DNA of 64,000 nt from Anaerolineaceae bacterium (GCA_016124855.1 WGMX01000023.1:62001-126000); one strand, 5' to 3'; shown: positions 34,162-44,536, counted from the first letter of the stretch. Notes: a model not told the origin generated them from the letters alone. Program-made: numbers and translations.

Positions 34162-34881
34162 TTAGCTTCCCGTTTTCGACGCCGTATTCACGTCACCAAT
34201 CAAGAACGGATTAAAATTCGTCCCAATGTCGTAATAGTCTTCGTGTTCAACCGCTTTCAACCAACTGACCACACGGTAAGTAACCGGAGTAAAGGCCACT
34301 TCAATCGCCACCTTGAACAAATAACCGGAGATAATCAGGTTGACCAGCACCTCATTCGGAATGGTTCCGGCAAAGGCAATCACCGTGAATACAATCGTAT
34401 CAACACCTTCTCCCGCGATGGTGGAGCCAATGGTTCGCATCCAAAGATACTTACCTTCCGTCCAAATTTTCATCTTTGCCAGCACGAAACTGTTGCTGAA
34501 TTCACCCGCGAGGAAACCGCATAAACTCGCGGTCACTATCCGGAAGGTTTGACCCAAAATCGCGTGGAAACTCGCCTGAAGCTCCCAGCCTTGTGCTGGA
34601 GCAGCGCTGTCTACAATTGCTAAAGTAATGGCCGTCACGAACATCCAAAAGAAACCCGTCCAGATCACCCGCCGGCTGGACTTATACCCGTAAACCTCGG
34701 TCAAGACGTCGCCAAAAATATACGAAAGGGGAAAGAGAAACGTCCCGCCGTCGAACTGAAATGGCCCAATCTGTATCAACTTAGTTGCCGCGATGTTCGA
34801 AACAATCAGCACTGCCACCAACGAAGCGGTCACAAAATCCAAATGCTTATAAAGTCTGCGGTTTGAGGCAGATATGTTCAT
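34162..34881 (-). CDS. YhhQ-family queuosine-precursor transporter
   Basis: A 239-residue membrane protein of the VUT/YhhQ family, which imports preQ0/preQ1 or queuine for tRNA modification. About six hydrophobic helices are visible; family motifs include ATKLIQIG, PLSYIFGDVLTEVYGYKSSRRVIW and EFSNSFVLAKMKIWTEGKYLWMRTIGSTIAGEGVDTIVF. The ATG at 34881 is chosen because GGAGTGG lies upstream at a suitable distance. I looked for a preQ1 riboswitch in the leader and did not see one. Its 3' end lies 30 nt from the repeat array. Confidence 0.92.
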   Translation of the reverse strand: MNISASNRRLYKHLDFVTASLVAVLIVSNIAATKLIQIGPFQFDGGTFLFPLSYIFGDVLTEVYGYKSSRRVIWTGFFWMFVTAITLAIVDSAAPAQGWELQASFHAILGQTFRIVTASLCGFLAGEFSNSFVLAKMKIWTEGKYLWMRTIGSTIAGEGVDTIVFTVIAFAGTIPNEVLVNLIISGYLFKVAIEVAFTPVTYRVVSWLKAVEHEDYYDIGTNFNPFLIGDVNTASKTGS

Positions 34882-34961
34882 CGAAATCCACTCCAACAAA
34901 AATAAGGAACGCCTATTGTATGCTTCCGCGCGACTTTTGGAATGTCGGGTTACTCAAAACA

Positions 34962-34994
34962 AAAACACCCGATTTCATAAGAGATCAGGTGTTT
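34962..34994 (-). terminator. terminator downstream of aconitase
   Basis: Arms AACACCCGAT (~34964-34973) and ATCAGGTGTT (~34984-34993), with one mismatch, followed on the minus strand by TTTTTGTTTT. It separates acnA from the transporter gene. Confidence 0.85.
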
Positions 34995-35046
34995 CTTTTG
35001 TTTTTTCACCCTCGTTTACAGGGGAGGGCTTGGGAGAGAGTATAGG

Positions 35047-37761
35047 CTAATTCTTGATGAAGTTCCGCAGAACCGTGTGAAGGATACCGCCGTTGCGATA
35101 ATATTCCAGTTCCACCGGCGTATTAATCCGCGCGGTCACTTGGAATTCCTTAACCGTGCCATCCTCAGCCGTAGCGCGAACCGTCAGGTCTTGCCCCGGT
35201 TGTAGGTTATCATCCAAGCCGATGATGTCATAGGTTTCAGTTCCGCTCAGCTTAAGTGTTTCCCAGCCTTCGCCTTCCTTAAACACCAACGGAAGCACAC
35301 CCATCATCACGAGGTTGCTGCGATGAATACGCTCGAAGCTCTTCGCGATAACCGCTTTAACACCCAGAAGGTAAGTACCCTTAGCGGCCCAGTCACGGCT
35401 TGAACCCATACCGTAATCAATGCCCGCTAGAATAATCAACGGCGTGCCTTCGTCGATATACTGCATGGCTGCTTCGTAGATGCTCATCACCTTATCCGTG
35501 CCGAAGTGGACAGTTACGCCACCTTCAGTGCCGGGGACAAGGTTGTTGCGCAGACGAATATTCGCGAATGTACCGCGCATCATCACCTCGTGGCTGCCTC
35601 GGCGAGTACCGTAGGTGTTGAAGTCTTTCTTCTCCACGCCGTTCTCGATCAAGTAGCGACCTGCCGGGCTGTCCAACGCTATGTCGCCAGCCGGGGAGAT
35701 ATGGTCAGTGGTAATCGAGTCACCGAACAGACCCAGCACGCGCGCACCTTTGACCGGGGCAATCGGTTCGGCTTCGGGGGCGAGGTCAACAAAGAACGGA
35801 GGCTCTTGAATATAGGTACTCTTCTTGCTCCAACTGTAAACCGAACCGCCGCTAACCGGAATTTCGTTCCACATCACGTTGCCGGTGTAAACGTTTCCGT
35901 ACTGTGTCTTGAAGAGATCAGGCGTTATGGTGTTCTGAACCATTTCCATGATTTCTTCTTGTGTCGGCCAAATATCCTTCAGGTAAACCATCTCGCCGTC
36001 GCGGTCATGACCAATTGGCTCGTTCAGCATATCGATGTCCACCGTACCGGCCAACGCATAGGCCACCACCAGTGGCGGAGAAGCCAGATAATTGGCTTTC
36101 ACCGACGGGTTGATACGACCCTCAAAGTTACGGTTGCCGCTCAGAACTGCGCTGGCAACAAGGTTACTTTCCTTGATGGCGCTGGAAATTTTCTCGGGCA
36201 GCGGCCCGCTGTTACCGATACAAGTCGTGCAGCCATAACCAACCGTGTAAAAACCGAGGGCTTGAAGATAAGGAGTCAAACCCGCTTTATCCAGATATTC
36301 CGTGACAACGCGCGAACCGGGGGCAAGGCTGGTTTTGACGAATGGCTTCACGCTTAATCCGCGTTCTACTGCTTTCTTTGCCACCAAACCTGCCGCAATC
36401 ATCACCGAAGGATTGCTAGTGTTGGTGCAGCTTGTTATAGCTGCGATCACCACCGCGCCGTGACCGACCGGAACGGCATTACCGTTGGTTCCCAGCATAG
36501 CCGTCTTTTCCATCGCTGATTCGTCCAGTGCAAAGCCGCGCTTGTCAATCGGAGCGCGTAGACTTTGCTCGAAAGTTTCCTTCATGTCGCTCAACAGGAC
36601 GCGGTCTTGTGGACGCTTCGGTCCAGCCATGCTCGGTTCAACCGTGCTCAAATCCAGTTCGAGGACATCGGTGAATTCAGGATCAGGTGTCGATTCTGTG
36701 CGGAACAAGCCTTGTTCTTTACAGTACGCTTCGACAGTTTTGACCAATGCTTCGTCACGGCCTGTGCGTCGCATATAGCTCAAAGTTTCATCGTCAATCG
36801 GGAAGAAACCCATCGTTGCGCCGTATTCAGGAGCCATGTTCGCAATGGTTGCTCGGTCAGCCAACGACAGTTTGCTCAATCCTGTGCCGAAGAACTCGAC
36901 AAACTTATCAACCACGCCCTTCTTACGCAGCATTTGTGTGACGACCAGCACCAAGTCGGTTGCCGTTGCGCCTTCACGCAGCTTACCCGTCAGCTTGAAG
37001 CCGATGACTTGGGGCATCAACATATAAATCGGCTGGTTGAGCATCGCGGCCTCGGCTTCAATACCGCCAACACCCCAACCGAGCACGCCCAACCCGTTAA
37101 TCATCGTGGTATGGCTGTCGGTACCAACCAATGAGTCCGGCAGTAAAACGGTACGGCCTTCGTCATCCGTATACAATTGAACCGCTTTGGCGAGATATTC
37201 AAGGTTTACCTGATGCACGATGCCGGTTGCCGGAGGAACCACCTTGAAATTATCGAAGGCGCTTTGTCCCCAGCGCAGGAATTCGTAGCGTTCTTGGTTG
37301 CGTTGGAATTCCAATGTCGAGTTCATCATAATGGCGTTGGCCGAGCCGAAGCGGTCAACCTGCACCGAGTGGTCAATCACCAAGTCAACCGGAATAGTCG
37401 GGTTGATCTTCTTGGGTTCGCCGTTCATCCGCACCATTGCACTGCGCAGCGCCGCCAAATCGACCACGCAGGCCACGCCGGTGAAGTCTTGCAAAATCAC
37501 GCGGGCAGGCTTAAACGGAATTTCAACCTGTTTGACATTCTTCGCTTCCCAATTGGCCAAATTTTGAACGGCTTCTTCATTGACCTGAAAGTTATCGAGA
37601 TTGCGCAGAGCATTTTCCAACAAAATCTTGATGCTAAAAGGCAGCTTGTCGACATGGCCGACACCTTTTTCAGTAAGTTTACTCAAGCGATAAATTGTCA
37701 CTTCACCCTTGGCCGTGTTCAGGGTTCCGCGCGTACCGAAATTGTCAAGTATCTTTGCCAT
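35047..37761 (-). CDS. acnA: aconitate hydratase, AcnA type
   Basis: Isomerises citrate and isocitrate. The 904-residue size and motifs fit AcnA/IRP-type: [15 protein letters not shown], the Fe-S Cys in [11 protein letters not shown] near 440, and [14 protein letters not shown] near 505-518 with the two further Cys. The C-terminal swivel domain carries [15 protein letters not shown] and [32 protein letters not shown] precedes the ATG. It is divergent from the LysR gene across a 303-nt gap containing a promoter and palindromes. Confidence 0.96.
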   Translation of the reverse strand: MAKILDNFGTRGTLNTAKGEVTIYRLSKLTEKGVGHVDKLPFSIKILLENALRNLDNFQVNEEAVQNLANWEAKNVKQVEIPFKPARVILQDFTGVACVVDLAALRSAMVRMNGEPKKINPTIPVDLVIDHSVQVDRFGSANAIMMNSTLEFQRNQERYEFLRWGQSAFDNFKVVPPATGIVHQVNLEYLAKAVQLYTDDEGRTVLLPDSLVGTDSHTTMINGLGVLGWGVGGIEAEAAMLNQPIYMLMPQVIGFKLTGKLREGATATDLVLVVTQMLRKKGVVDKFVEFFGTGLSKLSLADRATIANMAPEYGATMGFFPIDDETLSYMRRTGRDEALVKTVEAYCKEQGLFRTESTPDPEFTDVLELDLSTVEPSMAGPKRPQDRVLLSDMKETFEQSLRAPIDKRGFALDESAMEKTAMLGTNGNAVPVGHGAVVIAAITSCTNTSNPSVMIAAGLVAKKAVERGLSVKPFVKTSLAPGSRVVTEYLDKAGLTPYLQALGFYTVGYGCTTCIGNSGPLPEKISSAIKESNLVASAVLSGNRNFEGRINPSVKANYLASPPLVVAYALAGTVDIDMLNEPIGHDRDGEMVYLKDIWPTQEEIMEMVQNTITPDLFKTQYGNVYTGNVMWNEIPVSGGSVYSWSKKSTYIQEPPFFVDLAPEAEPIAPVKGARVLGLFGDSITTDHISPAGDIALDSPAGRYLIENGVEKKDFNTYGTRRGSHEVMMRGTFANIRLRNNLVPGTEGGVTVHFGTDKVMSIYEAAMQYIDEGTPLIILAGIDYGMGSSRDWAAKGTYLLGVKAVIAKSFERIHRSNLVMMGVLPLVFKEGEGWETLKLSGTETYDIIGLDDNLQPGQDLTVRATAEDGTVKEFQVTARINTPVELEYYRNGGILHTVLRNFIKN

Positions 37762-37801
37762 ATGTCATCCTCTCGTTAGTAGGTTGCTCAAAATCTTTAG
37801 A

Positions 37802-37820
37802 ACTGGATGGCTAATCCAGT
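37802..37820 (-). promoter_or_regulatory. stem-loop in the acnA leader
   Basis: ACTGGAT-GGCTA-ATCCAGT is a perfect 7-bp inverted repeat, starting about 40 nt upstream of the acnA ATG and downstream of the likely promoter, so it would be in the mRNA leader. Role unknown. Confidence 0.4.
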
Positions 37821-37882
37821 GTTGCTACCAAAATCATCTATTTAAATACGTCCATCTTTTCGTAAACGCTAAAACGCAAATG

Positions 37883-37912
37883 ATTCTATCCAAAATGGTG
37901 CATTACTGTCAG
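37883..37912 (-). promoter_or_regulatory. candidate acnA promoter
   Basis: Minus strand CTGACA (37907-37912), 18-nt spacer, TAGAAT (37883-37888): five of six matches in each box. Confidence 0.55.
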
Positions 37913-37922
37913 CCATAAAGGG

Positions 37923-37937
37923 TATAACACTGTTATA
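37923..37937. promoter_or_regulatory. palindrome in the acnA-lysR gap
   Basis: TATAAC-ACT-GTTATA is a perfect 6+3+6 palindrome lying just upstream of the acnA -35 box. Its place between a LysR gene and its divergent neighbour makes it a candidate LysR-type site, though the spacing is not the strict T-N11-A form. The remainder of this 303-nt gap shows nothing further I can assign. Confidence 0.4.
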
Positions 37938-38064
37938 AGTTTGGTTCAAGAGTAGTACGTATCCAAATTCAGCATGAGCGTTCGTGTTGTATCGTAAGTC
38001 ACTTTTAGTTATTATTCAAATGGATAGTTTTTATAGAATTCATAGGCTGCTTCAATAAATCGCC

Positions 38065-38952
38065 ATGCTAGATGTACATAGGCTGCGCATTTTTGTGTTT
38101 GTCGCCCGTTTGGGTAGTTTTACCCGTGCCGCGTCCGTCCTTCATATGACGCAGCCCACCGTCAGCCAGCAGGTCGCCGCCCTCGAAAGCGAACTCGGCA
38201 TTCATCTTATTGACCGCAATACACGTAACATGCGTCTGACGGCTTCCGGTGACGTTTTATTCGACTACGGAGAACGCATACTGAAGCTGGCCGATGAAGC
38301 GCTGGCTGCCGTCCGTAAAGAAGCTGGCCTTGCCAAGCAGCAGCTTAAACTTGGGGTCGGTCATACCTTAGCCACTTATATCTTGCCCGATACCTTAAGT
38401 CGTTACCGTAACAGCCACAGTGATTATCATGTGCGTTTGGTCGTCGGCAACACAGGAGAATTACTCTCAAAGTTAAGTTCTGGCGAAATAGACATTGCCT
38501 TAGTTGGTTCTCCTGCCGAACATCCAGATATCGAATCTAGAGCCTTTATGCAAGATCATCTGGTAGTCATCGTTAGCACTCAAGATGAATGGGCGGGACT
38601 GCAAAGTGTGACTCTTGACCAGATTGCTACGCGGGTGCTGCTCACTCGTGAACCCGGTTCAGCATTATACACCACGGTCTCGCGTCTTTTTGGCGAAGAT
38701 CGCCTATCACACGTCGAAACAATTTTGCTAGGGGAAACGGAAGCCATCAAGCGCAGTGTTGAACTGGGTTTGGGTGTCGCCCTCATCCAGAAAATCGCCA
38801 TCGAACGCGAAGTACAGCAGGGCACACTTTGCACAATTGCGCTTTCCGGCGCGGATGATGCTCGTACCTACTTAATTGCTATTCGAAAACGCTCTGTTCC
38901 CAACGAAGCTGTTACCGCCTTTATGGCACTGCTGCCTTTTCCCAAAGACTAA
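38065..38952 (+). CDS. LysR-family transcriptional regulator
   Basis: A 295-residue LysR regulator. Residues 1-65 are the winged HTH (HRLRIFVFVARLGSFTRAASVLHMTQPTVSQQVAALESELGIHLIDR). The effector domain (~90-295) has the periplasmic-binding-protein fold with KLGVGHTLATYILP and ELGLGVALIQKIAIEREV, a CysB/CbbR-like arrangement. Divergent placement suggests it may control acnA, or the zincin-like gene that follows 30 nt downstream (inference). The effector is not known. Confidence 0.9.
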   Translation: MLDVHRLRIFVFVARLGSFTRAASVLHMTQPTVSQQVAALESELGIHLIDRNTRNMRLTASGDVLFDYGERILKLADEALAAVRKEAGLAKQQLKLGVGHTLATYILPDTLSRYRNSHSDYHVRLVVGNTGELLSKLSSGEIDIALVGSPAEHPDIESRAFMQDHLVVIVSTQDEWAGLQSVTLDQIATRVLLTREPGSALYTTVSRLFGEDRLSHVETILLGETEAIKRSVELGLGVALIQKIAIEREVQQGTLCTIALSGADDARTYLIAIRKRSVPNEAVTAFMALLPFPKD

Positions 38953-38982
38953 ATCACTGAGCTATAACAGGAGTCCTTTTCA

Positions 38983-40734
38983 ATGCCTGAAATCAAAACG
39001 ACTTTCAATTTGCTGCGCCGCCTCCAAGAGCAGAATGAGTCGGATGCGCCGTCGAATATCGCCCAGAAATCCAAGACGACCTTTACGCTACAGCCGAAAC
39101 CGCAGCCACAGTCAGAATCAGGTCCGGGGTTTGTGAACGTGATGGTTTACCCCCAAGACCCATTTGTGAGCGCGCCAGAAGTTCGTCAAATGACGGCCAG
39201 CTATATTAATCCCGGTTTGGTGAATACCCGTTTTCAAGTGCGAGATCATCTTGCCGCACCCGCTCAGCCAGATGAGCAGGGCAATTATATGTTTTGGCCG
39301 GGAAAACTGGAATTTGATCAGGTCAATAGTTTTTATTACGCTACCTTTACCCTGCGAATGTACGAACGTTATGCGCAGCGAGCGCTGCCGTGGTCTTTCA
39401 AGCAAGAACTTCTCATGATCGACCCTCACGCGGGTGTTGGGGGAAATGCTTACTATAGCGAATTGGATGAACTGCTCGGATTTAATGGGTTTCAAGACGG
39501 TAAAGACCTTATTCAATCCTCACAGAGCGCAGATATTGTCAGCCATGAAACGGGACACGCTATTTTGGATGGAATGCGCGACCTATATAACGAGTCATTT
39601 GGCTTGGGTTCTAATGCCTTCCACGAAAGTTTTGGTGATATGACCGCTGTGCTGGTCGCATTACATGATGACTCGCTCATTGGACGACTTCTCGATTGGA
39701 CAGGTGGTAATCTGAAAATAGATAATTTCATCGCCGCTGTCGCGGAACAGGTCACAAGCCGCTTGCAAGCGCGGGGTGAAAAAATTCAAGGGCGGACAGT
39801 TTATCTCCGCAACGCCCTTAACAAATTTACCGATGTTCCCTTTGACCAATTGCCGCCGACTCCAAATGATCCCGAGCTTGAACTCTCGCGCGAAAAACAC
39901 AATTATTCCCGGCTCTTTACAGGCGCGTTCTATGACATTTTGGTCGCCGTCTACGAACAACTGCGCCAGTCACCAGCAGATCGCATCGCTATTCATAATA
40001 GCCGTGATATTGTCGCCAGCATTTTGACCACTGCCGTCGAACTTGGCCCTGTATGCGAACTTACTTTTAGCGACATGGCGCAGGCTTTTTTAGCCGCTGA
40101 TAATTTGCTTTATGATGGTAAACATATCAACATCTTAATGAGCGTATTTGACCAGCGCAAAATTCTAACATCTGCTGCTGCGCGAGATTTCGTTGCCCAA
40201 TGGAAAAATTTGCCGGATATACAGGCACCATCTGCGGTCGATTCGTCCGAAGTGGCGTTTAGATTTTTGTACGAACAAGTTGTCCCTAAACTCAATTTGG
40301 CTCCTAATATTGACTTCTCGCCTCTTGCTGCCTATCGGAATGCGGTCGGTCACGTTTTCATGACCTACGGAATAACCCGTCGCATTAATTTAATAGGCTC
40401 ACAGTTCCTAACTTACAACGGATCCCATCTTGATCTTTATGGCGGCCTCACACTCGCCTTTGATTCATCCAACCGGCTTCGAAATGTCTGCTATCGTCCT
40501 GTGAATGATGAAGATGTGCGTCAGATTGAAATCCTCACCGCCAATTTGATCGCGCAGGGTCAGGTGACACCTTTAACAGCCGAAAATACTTTCTCAGCGA
40601 TCTATGACATCGACGATCGCTTTAACACAGACTTATTACTCAAGAATCCAATCTTGGTGGATAAGCTGCCCGCTCATGTTTCAGACTTGGTGACTTATCT
40701 CATTGCTTCAATGCGCGCATATATGAAAGACTGA
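38983..40734 (+). CDS. zincin-like metalloprotease (HExxH, gluzincin type), apparently cytosolic
   Basis: A 583-residue protein with the zinc motif HETGH at residues 188-192 and a likely third ligand Glu215 in HESFGD (ExxxD form), as in thermolysin-like gluzincins. The first ~45 residues are polar and Gln/Pro/Ser-rich, with no signal peptide or membrane segment, which is unusual because M4-type peptidases are normally secreted. The rest, including a ~200-residue C-terminal region, is not recognised. AGGAG lies 9 nt before the ATG. It may be co-transcribed with the upstream LysR gene. Confidence 0.75.
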   Translation: MPEIKTTFNLLRRLQEQNESDAPSNIAQKSKTTFTLQPKPQPQSESGPGFVNVMVYPQDPFVSAPEVRQMTASYINPGLVNTRFQVRDHLAAPAQPDEQGNYMFWPGKLEFDQVNSFYYATFTLRMYERYAQRALPWSFKQELLMIDPHAGVGGNAYYSELDELLGFNGFQDGKDLIQSSQSADIVSHETGHAILDGMRDLYNESFGLGSNAFHESFGDMTAVLVALHDDSLIGRLLDWTGGNLKIDNFIAAVAEQVTSRLQARGEKIQGRTVYLRNALNKFTDVPFDQLPPTPNDPELELSREKHNYSRLFTGAFYDILVAVYEQLRQSPADRIAIHNSRDIVASILTTAVELGPVCELTFSDMAQAFLAADNLLYDGKHINILMSVFDQRKILTSAAARDFVAQWKNLPDIQAPSAVDSSEVAFRFLYEQVVPKLNLAPNIDFSPLAAYRNAVGHVFMTYGITRRINLIGSQFLTYNGSHLDLYGGLTLAFDSSNRLRNVCYRPVNDEDVRQIEILTANLIAQGQVTPLTAENTFSAIYDIDDRFNTDLLLKNPILVDKLPAHVSDLVTYLIASMRAYMKD

Positions 40735-40830
40735 GAGTCTACGAAGAAACCGTTGCACTTTGCCGGACACGAAGTAGACTTAAGTTTTGATTTGTCGTGG
40801 ATGCTAATTGTTGTTAGAAATGAGGAAAAG

Positions 40831-41706
40831 ATGGGTCGTACACGAACGCTGGAACGTCGCAAAGAACGTGAGCAGCAAAAAAAGCGGCAGCGTCAGCTCA
40901 CATTCGCTATCGGCGGCGTGGTGATAGCGGTGGTCGCTGTTGTCATCGTACTGCTGATTACAGTGCCAGCTGAAGCACCAATTCCCAATGGCACCGCAAC
41001 GCGCTATCAAGGAATTGACCAAAGTTATAACGATAAGGGCTTTCCCGTTTTAGGCAAAGACTCCGCCCCGGTGAAGGTCATCGAATATTCAAGTTTTGAC
41101 TGCCCCCACTGTGCTGATTTCCATGAGGGAACATGGCCGCAAGTATTGGATACCATTCGCAAGGGCGCGGTACAGTTTACCTATGTTCCAGTCTATGGCA
41201 CAGGCGGTATTCAAAATGGGCAGGGCGCAGCCAAAGCGGCTATTTGCGCCGGGGAACAGGGACAATTCTGGGAAATGTACGACGCCCTGTTTAGTTGGCA
41301 AAAGACCTATGCCAACACGGCCTTTTCACAAAACCGCTTCACAGGTGGTGTGAATGCCCTAGGTCTAGATAAAGGCAAATGGGACGCTTGTATTAGCAGT
41401 AGCAAACCTGAAACGGTTATCACGGCGGCGATGGAAGCCTTCAGGTTGCAGAATGTTGCCGGAACGCCTGCACTGTTGGTCAATGGTACAGTCGTGGATA
41501 CCGCCAGTAACGTATCCCTCATGGATGCGATTAATACGGCTTTACAAGCTGCGGGCGGCATACCCGCTGAAGTCACGGCTGAGGCTACCCAATCCACAGC
41601 CGCTGAAGTGACCGCCGAAGCAACTACACAGCCGACTGTCGAAAAGACGGCGGAGGCCACGACAGAGGCCACAATGGAAGCGACCGCCGAGGCGACTGCT
41701 TCTTAA
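40831..41706 (+). CDS. membrane-anchored DsbA/thioredoxin-like oxidoreductase
   Basis: A 291-residue protein: basic N-terminal tail (RRKEREQQKKRQR), one membrane anchor (~22-45), a thioredoxin-like DsbA domain with CPHC at 91-94 and the cis-Pro region VAGTPALLVNG near 210, and a ~50-residue Ala/Glu/Thr tail made of AEAT-like repeats. It should catalyse disulphide formation or exchange outside the membrane. The ATG at 40831 is chosen for GAGGAAAAG directly upstream; the longer frame from 40753 lacks such support. Confidence 0.88.
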   Translation: MGRTRTLERRKEREQQKKRQRQLTFAIGGVVIAVVAVVIVLLITVPAEAPIPNGTATRYQGIDQSYNDKGFPVLGKDSAPVKVIEYSSFDCPHCADFHEGTWPQVLDTIRKGAVQFTYVPVYGTGGIQNGQGAAKAAICAGEQGQFWEMYDALFSWQKTYANTAFSQNRFTGGVNALGLDKGKWDACISSSKPETVITAAMEAFRLQNVAGTPALLVNGTVVDTASNVSLMDAINTALQAAGGIPAEVTAEATQSTAAEVTAEATTQPTVEKTAEATTEATMEATAEATAS

Positions 41707-41720
41707 CCAACTTGCGGTAT

Positions 41721-41752
41721 AAAAAAGGCGATCAACTTGTATCGCCTTTTTT
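41721..41752. terminator. bidirectional terminator
   Basis: AAAAAAGGCGAT (41721-41732), 8-nt loop, ATCGCCTTTTTT (41741-41752). It is a terminator on both strands, between the convergent dsbA-like and HIT genes. Confidence 0.95.
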
Positions 41753-41763
41753 GATGCATGTAG

Positions 41764-42114
41764 TCAATCCCGTGCTTGCAGCAGTGGCCCTAGTTTGCGC
41801 CCACCTATCAGATGAATATGTAAGTGCGGCACTTCTTGCCCTGAGTCGCTTCCATTATTGACGATGAGTCGATAACCGCTTTCCGCCACTCCTTGCTCCT
41901 TAGCCACCTGTTTAGCCACAGTGAACAAATGACCCAACATCTGCTCATGTTCGGGCAGAACATCGTTGGTTGAAGCAATCTCGACGTTCGGCACAATCAG
42001 AATATGGACGGGAGCGACAGGATTAATATCCTTAAAAGCTGTTACCAATTCATCTTGATATACGATGCTGGCGGGAATTTCTTTGGCGATAATTTTTGCA
42101 AATATCGTTGGCAT
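41764..42114 (-). CDS. HIT-family nucleotide-binding protein (HinT-like)
   Basis: A 116-residue histidine-triad protein, likely a purine nucleoside phosphoramidase. The triad HLHIHLIGG lies near residues 97-105, with the usual [10 protein letters not shown] near the N-terminus and [12 protein letters not shown] in the middle. It starts 11 nt after the fabG stop on the same strand, so the two are co-transcribed. Confidence 0.95.
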   Translation of the reverse strand: MPTIFAKIIAKEIPASIVYQDELVTAFKDINPVAPVHILIVPNVEIASTNDVLPEHEQMLGHLFTVAKQVAKEQGVAESGYRLIVNNGSDSGQEVPHLHIHLIGGRKLGPLLQARD

Positions 42115-42125
42115 ATTTTCGTCCT

Positions 42126-42872
42126 CTACATCGCCATGCCGCCATCAACCACCAGCACATGTCCGGTGATATAGGCAGCTTCATCTGACGCAAGGAAGGC
42201 CGTAGAGTAGGCCACATCTTCAATCGCCCCCCAACGCCCCAATGGAATATTGTCATTCAACTTCGCGGTCATTTCTGCTGGCAAGTCTTTCGTCAAATCT
42301 GTCAGCACGAAACCCGGCGCGACCGCGTTCACCGTGATACTACGGGACGCGACTTCTCGTGCCAGCGACTTTGTAAAGCCGATGATACCCGCTTTACTAG
42401 CGCTGTAATTGGTCTGTCCACCGTTACCCGCAATTCCGCTGATGCTGGTGATGTTGATGATTCGCCCGTAGCGCTTCCGCATCATGCTCTTAACCGCCGC
42501 TTTCGAACATAACCACGTGCTGCGAAGATTAGTTTTAATAACCGTATCAAAATCTTCTGGTTTCATCATCATAATCAGGTTGTCACGGGTTGTTCCGGCG
42601 TTATTCACCAGAATGTCGAGCTTCCCATAGGCATCAATCGCCGCTTTTATCAGTGCGTTTGCACCTTCTTCGTCGCTGACATCGGCCTTAAAAGCCATCG
42701 CCTTGCCGCCGTCGGCTGTGATTTTTTCAACTACTTCGTTAGCTGCGTCTGGGCTGCTGTTATAATTCACAACCACCGTTGCGCCGCGTTTTGCCAGCTC
42801 CAGCGCAATCCCTCTACCGATTCCCCGGCTGCCTCCGGTGACAATCGCAATTTTATCGGTCAATTGAGCCAT
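42126..42872 (-). CDS. fabG: 3-oxoacyl-ACP reductase FabG-type short-chain dehydrogenase
   Basis: NADPH-dependent reductase of fatty-acid synthesis or a close SDR relative. [12 protein letters not shown] binds the cofactor near residues 13-24, NNAG follows near 89, and the catalytic Ser-Tyr-Lys is present as [23 protein letters not shown]. It ends [12 protein letters not shown]. The start at 42872 is preferred because AAAGGGG lies 6 nt upstream; the ATG at 42878 would be immediately next to it. A PHA or other role cannot be excluded. Confidence 0.93.
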   Translation of the reverse strand: MAQLTDKIAIVTGGSRGIGRGIALELAKRGATVVVNYNSSPDAANEVVEKITADGGKAMAFKADVSDEEGANALIKAAIDAYGKLDILVNNAGTTRDNLIMMMKPEDFDTVIKTNLRSTWLCSKAAVKSMMRKRYGRIINITSISGIAGNGGQTNYSASKAGIIGFTKSLAREVASRSITVNAVAPGFVLTDLTKDLPAEMTAKLNDNIPLGRWGAIEDVAYSTAFLASDEAAYITGHVLVVDGGMAM

Positions 42873-42967
42873 ATTCATCCCCTTTCGCCAAACTTGTAAT
42901 TGGCAAAGCCCGTTGTCAAAAAAACCTTAGATAAAACTATACCGTTTTGGCTGGTTCTCAGCCATAT

Positions 42968-44536
42968 TCATGAACCCCCAACCCACCCAATCAGATTAAT
43001 TGTTCCCTTGAGTACACCTGTCAAATTGGCCGTTCCTGTGCCGTTCTGGTTTGCCACAAGGACATCGACGCGCCCATCTACTCGTGGATTAACGCCAATG
43101 AATGCCAGCCACGCGCCATCCGGCGAGTAGCTTGGATTGCACATACCGGGAGGCGGATTTCCTCGCGTGACAAAATTGAAAGCAGCATCCAATACCCGTG
43201 CCCCATAAGGGCATTGCCCTCCAACACCACCCAGTGCGATACGGGAACCGTCTTTAATCCATGAAGCACTCATTCCAAATCTGGGGAAAGTGAGTTCGCT
43301 TGTACGCCCGATGAGTGTACCATCACGCCGTAATGCGATAATTTCCGACGTGCTGTTACTTACACTTTGATAAACAACTGCGCTGCCGTCCGCTGCCCAA
43401 GCTTCCGACAAGCGTATTGGGCCGTCGCTTCCATCGGCTAATTTGACTTCCTGTGCTTGTCCAACATTAATGTCCTCGATCCACAGGTGACGCTGCGGCG
43501 GATTATCCAGTGTTGGATCGCCTGTGGCAAAGATAATCGTCGTATTGTTCAACCAGCGGGGCGGTTCGCTCAGTTTCTCATCGGTGAGTTTACGGGTTTC
43601 GCCGCTGGCCATATCCATCAAATAAATGCTGCCGACAACGCTGCCTTCAATCGGTGGCGTATTGATCGCTGGATCACAGGCATTCGCATCCCCCGGAATC
43701 CAGCTAGTGCAGGTATCTCGGTCGGAGACGAACATCAACTTGCTGCCATCCGGCGACCATGATGGCCAAATATCATAAGAGCCGTTGTTAGTCAGGTTTT
43801 TGAGGTCAGCTCCATCGCTGCCGATTGTGAAAATATCGATGTCATAACCCGTCGCGACCGCCATTGCCAGACGTGTTCCGTCACGTGTCCATGCCGGATC
43901 ACTAAAGAAGCCGCGCTGCACCAATGAATTAATCGGCAATATACGTCCGCTAATCCGGTTTTCGAGGCTCATCATATAAAGCCCACCTGTTTGCCCGGTG
44001 GTGCTGTCGCGCCCATCTTTGAAATAGGCCACTGAACGCCCGTTTGCGGAAATATAAATCTGGTTATTGGTGCTGGCGGCAAGCTGCATCACTGGAATAC
44101 GACCACCGGGATTGTTGGGCTGTACGTAGTACAGTGTTTCTAATCCGGTCGCAGGTTGTGGCGTTCCTTGGTTGGGGACATTATCTCGATCATTCTGGTT
44201 AATGAAGGCCAGCATCGGTGAACTCAAACTGGTAATAATATCTTTGGGAACGGTGAGCAGCTGCCAGTTATCAAAGATGAATCCGACGGTTGCTTGTGCG
44301 GTCGGATACGGCGTAGGTGTAATTGTCGGGGTAGGAGTTATGGTCGGTGTTACAGTCACCGTGCTAGTGGCTGTTGCGGTTTCAGTCGGTGGTATCGCTG
44401 TTACTGTCGGTGCGATTGTTGCGGTACGGGTTTCGGTTGGAGTTTCTGTGGGAATCGGTGTGGGCGTTGGCGAAGTCGCCAGACTACATGATGCACTCAT
44501 TAGCATCATGGCTAAAATCAAAACACGAACTTTCAT
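42968..44536 (-). CDS. TolB-like beta-propeller lipoprotein
   Basis: A 522-residue exported lipoprotein. Signal MKVRVLILAMMLMSASC ends at the lipobox Cys17. Residues ~20-75 are a Thr/Pro-rich linker, and ~130-520 are WD40/PD40-type repeats of the TolB kind (FSDPAWTRDGTRLAMAV, IWPSWSPDGSKLMFVSDRD, NPSYSPDGAWLAFIG). It probably sits on the outer face of the membrane as a binding or sensor protein. No partner of a Tol-Pal system is nearby, so TolB function itself is unlikely. Confidence 0.88.
   Translation of the reverse strand: MKVRVLILAMMLMSASCSLATSPTPTPIPTETPTETRTATIAPTVTAIPPTETATATSTVTVTPTITPTPTITPTPYPTAQATVGFIFDNWQLLTVPKDIITSLSSPMLAFINQNDRDNVPNQGTPQPATGLETLYYVQPNNPGGRIPVMQLAASTNNQIYISANGRSVAYFKDGRDSTTGQTGGLYMMSLENRISGRILPINSLVQRGFFSDPAWTRDGTRLAMAVATGYDIDIFTIGSDGADLKNLTNNGSYDIWPSWSPDGSKLMFVSDRDTCTSWIPGDANACDPAINTPPIEGSVVGSIYLMDMASGETRKLTDEKLSEPPRWLNNTTIIFATGDPTLDNPPQRHLWIEDINVGQAQEVKLADGSDGPIRLSEAWAADGSAVVYQSVSNSTSEIIALRRDGTLIGRTSELTFPRFGMSASWIKDGSRIALGGVGGQCPYGARVLDAAFNFVTRGNPPPGMCNPSYSPDGAWLAFIGVNPRVDGRVDVLVANQNGTGTANLTGVLKGTINLIGWVGGS

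Noticed and set aside
34882..34961. preQ1 riboswitch before the queuosine-precursor transporter
   Set aside because: The leader lacks the conserved A-rich tail and pairing pattern of the known preQ1 classes.
35506..36357. Long + strand ORF (283 codons) within acnA
   Set aside because: It is antisense to a fully conserved aconitase frame and its translation has no family resemblance; it is a shadow of codon bias.
41570..41706. Repeated GCC-ACC-type DNA at the end of the dsbA-like gene
   Set aside because: The repeats keep the reading frame and encode an AEAT-rich tail, so this is a protein linker rather than a DNA element.
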